Below, piece by piece: positions 6,131 through 7,307 of a stretch of 7,307 bases of DNA (position 1 is its first letter; each line of letters starts with the position of its first letter). The notes beneath the pieces were generated by a model. The model had not been told where the DNA came from, ran no database searches, and was given only the letters and a program-made list of their open reading frames with translations. Origin of the DNA: Thermoproteota archaeon (GTDB lineage: Archaea; Thermoproteota; Thermoprotei_A; Sulfolobales; Acidilobaceae); the NCBI GenBank assembly GCA_013152575.1, contig JAADGB010000030.1:1-7307 (forward strand). The letters run 5' to 3'. The position numbers and the translations under genes were made by a program.

Positions 6131-6820
6131 TTGCCGAGGTTCCTCCACCACCTAGACACCAGTGAAGCAAAGGATCTCTTACCAAACTCACTAGTCGTCC
6201 TACCCGTGGGAAGCATTGAACAGCATTGTAACGCGCCCTTAGGCCTAGATGCTATGATCTCAGAGGCAGTAGCAGCACGGGCATGCCTCCGGCTCGAATC
6301 AAAAAATATAGCGTGTATCATATTGCCAGCAATATACTATGGGTTCTGGTTCTATCACGAATGGATGGATTCACCAGGAACCATCAGTCTCAGACCAACG
6401 ACCCTACTCTCACTGATAGAAGATATCATAGCCTCACTAGCAGAGCATGGAGCAAAGAAAATCGTTATCCTAAATGGTCATGGAGGAAATAGTGGTATCT
6501 TGGAAGCGGCCGCACGAGTTATCTCGAGAAAGTACAATGTAGTCATAGGTGTAATAGATTATTGGAGGGTAGCTGGGTTAAAGTTAGGCCATTGTGATGA
6601 GACAGAAGAAATGTTGATGAAGGACCTATTAGGTATTGAGCAGAAGTGCGAGTGTGAGAAGACGGTAACTATAAAGAAATATCGCCTGGCAATGCCCGAA
6701 TTACCCACTAAGGCTGGAGCACCTGGATCAGAGCCCATTCCCCTTGGGGAGCTCATCGAGCGGGTAGCAGAAGCGATGGAAGATGTATACAACACCAACA
6801 CGGCATCTCCCGGATTATAG
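6131..6820 (+). CDS. Creatininase-family amide hydrolase, probably ArfB-like FAPy deformylase
   Basis: A 229-residue metal-dependent hydrolase of the creatininase fold. The metal-binding blocks are present: VGSIEQH (E30, H32), LGLDA (D40), and NGHGGNSG (H117). GHCDETEEML at 153-162 stands where the family usually has HAGExETS, with E157 or E159 as the likely last ligand. FYHEWMDSPGTISL corresponds to the family's conserved segment before the central helix. In archaea the best known member, ArfB, removes formate from the ribosylaminopyrimidine intermediate of riboflavin and F420 synthesis. Length and NGHGGN (rather than NGHYEN of true creatininase) favour ArfB or a close relative, but other paralogues such as creatininase-like mycofactocin proteins share these motifs. 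The TTG start has AAGGTG (6117-6122) eight bases upstream, inside the end of the HPS-like gene. The stop abuts the nucS ribosome binding site. Confidence 0.75.
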   Translation: MPRFLHHLDTSEAKDLLPNSLVVLPVGSIEQHCNAPLGLDAMISEAVAARACLRLESKNIACIILPAIYYGFWFYHEWMDSPGTISLRPTTLLSLIEDIIASLAEHGAKKIVILNGHGGNSGILEAAARVISRKYNVVIGVIDYWRVAGLKLGHCDETEEMLMKDLLGIEQKCECEKTVTIKKYRLAMPELPTKAGAPGSEPIPLGELIERVAEAMEDVYNTNTASPGL

Positions 6821-6832
6821 GTGGACGCAACA

Positions 6833-7307
6833 GTGAGAGTTGATCATGTATCACCGCGAAACAGGTCTGAAGCTGTAGAATGGCTCAGGAAAGGGATAAA
6901 CTCGAGACAGTGGATAGTGTTTTTCGCAGAATGCCTAGTCGAATATGAGGGCAGGGCTGCGAGCAAAAGCACGTATGGAGACAAACTAGTCATGATAAAG
7001 CCTAATGGTAGCGTGATAATTCACGGTCCAAGAGGATTCAAGCCCCAGAATTGGCAGCCAGACACCGTGGCGATAACTGTAGAAGAGAGCGACAATGAAG
7101 TTATCCTAAGGGCTATCAGGAAGAAGCCCAGAGAGATACTTGTGATAAAGTGCCCAGAGGTCTATCATATAATGCTAGGCCAAGAACCAGTAGAGGGCGA
7201 TTTCTGGATGTACATAAATGAGCATCAAATCCGAGATCTTATCGCTGAAATGCCCTCAATAATCGAAGAAGGAATGAGGATAGTCAGCGTGGAAAAACCC
7301 GTTGAAC
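6833..7307 (+). CDS. nucS: Endonuclease NucS/EndoMS, N-terminal part (3' truncated by window end)
   Basis: NucS cleaves both strands at mismatched bases and flap or single-stranded DNA; it is tied to PCNA and supplies mismatch repair in archaea without MutS/MutL. The reading frame is open to the end of the window. The N-terminal DNA-binding domain is clear: FFAECLVEYEGRAASK (R41, matching the DNA-binding arginine of Pyrococcus NucS), GDKLVMIKPNGSVIIHG, and FKPQNWQP with W74 for base stacking, then linker and the start of the C-terminal part (EEGMRIVSVEKPVE). The RecB-like catalytic residues lie beyond the window. The frame also has a GTG at 6821-6823. I prefer the GTG at 6833-6835 because AGGTGG (6819-6824) is then a ribosome binding site eight bases upstream, the same spacing as in the two preceding genes. 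Confidence 0.88.
   Translation, partial: MRVDHVSPRNRSEAVEWLRKGINSRQWIVFFAECLVEYEGRAASKSTYGDKLVMIKPNGSVIIHGPRGFKPQNWQPDTVAITVEESDNEVILRAIRKKPREILVIKCPEVYHIMLGQEPVEGDFWMYINEHQIRDLIAEMPSIIEEGMRIVSVEKPVE

Noticed and set aside
6595..6620. GTGATGA and a nearby second GATGA within the creatininase-family gene, like C/D boxes
   Set aside because: No CTGA partner is present and the codons encode the conserved acidic block of the protein.

Overview
The window looks like the chromosome of a hyperthermophilic crenarchaeon (Thermoproteota, Desulfurococcales-like). The gene set points that way: archaeal Nmd3, FAU-1, UPF0147, NucS and an archaeal-type creatininase-family hydrolase. So do compact gene packing, frequent AGA/AGG, CTA and ATA codons, GGTG-type ribosome binding sites and a striking use of TTG start codons. 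I cannot name a genus. There is no sign of mobile elements, CRISPR, rRNA or tRNA, and no gene-free stretch over about 80 bases.

Layout. 1-177 is the 3' end of an unidentified plus-strand gene, overlapping a small PD-(D/E)XK nuclease gene with a C-terminal helix-turn-helix-like part (171-818). The nuclease gene converges on a leftward block that, in its own transcription order, reads UPF0147 (3389-3120), the RNase E/G-like protein FAU-1 (3091-1685), Nmd3 (1634-903) and then a GC-rich folded element at 881-803. A rightward block starts from the same intergenic region at 3390-3490: a GNAT-like protein (3491-4378) translationally coupled to an aldo/keto reductase (4375-5361). After a second TATA-like element come a 3-hexulose-6-phosphate synthase-like protein (5425-6129), a creatininase/ArfB-like amide hydrolase (6131-6820) and the 5' part of the mismatch endonuclease NucS (from 6833, cut by the window end).

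How the genes work together. The leftward block looks like a ribosome-biogenesis operon: a 5S rRNA maturation RNase, a large-subunit assembly factor and a conserved helical protein of unknown role. The most interesting item is the element at 803-881. On the minus strand it has a 7-bp lower stem, a two-sided internal loop, an upper stem and an ACA placed directly after the lower stem, 15 nt below the loop. That is the geometry of an archaeal H/ACA guide RNA for rRNA pseudouridylation, which would fit the operon. It also overlaps the 3' end of the convergent nuclease gene. No canonical K-turn is visible, so it remains a candidate. The rightward genes are metabolic. The HPS-like and ArfB-like proteins could both feed riboflavin/F420 synthesis (ribulose 5-phosphate supply and pyrimidine deformylation), but that link is inference.
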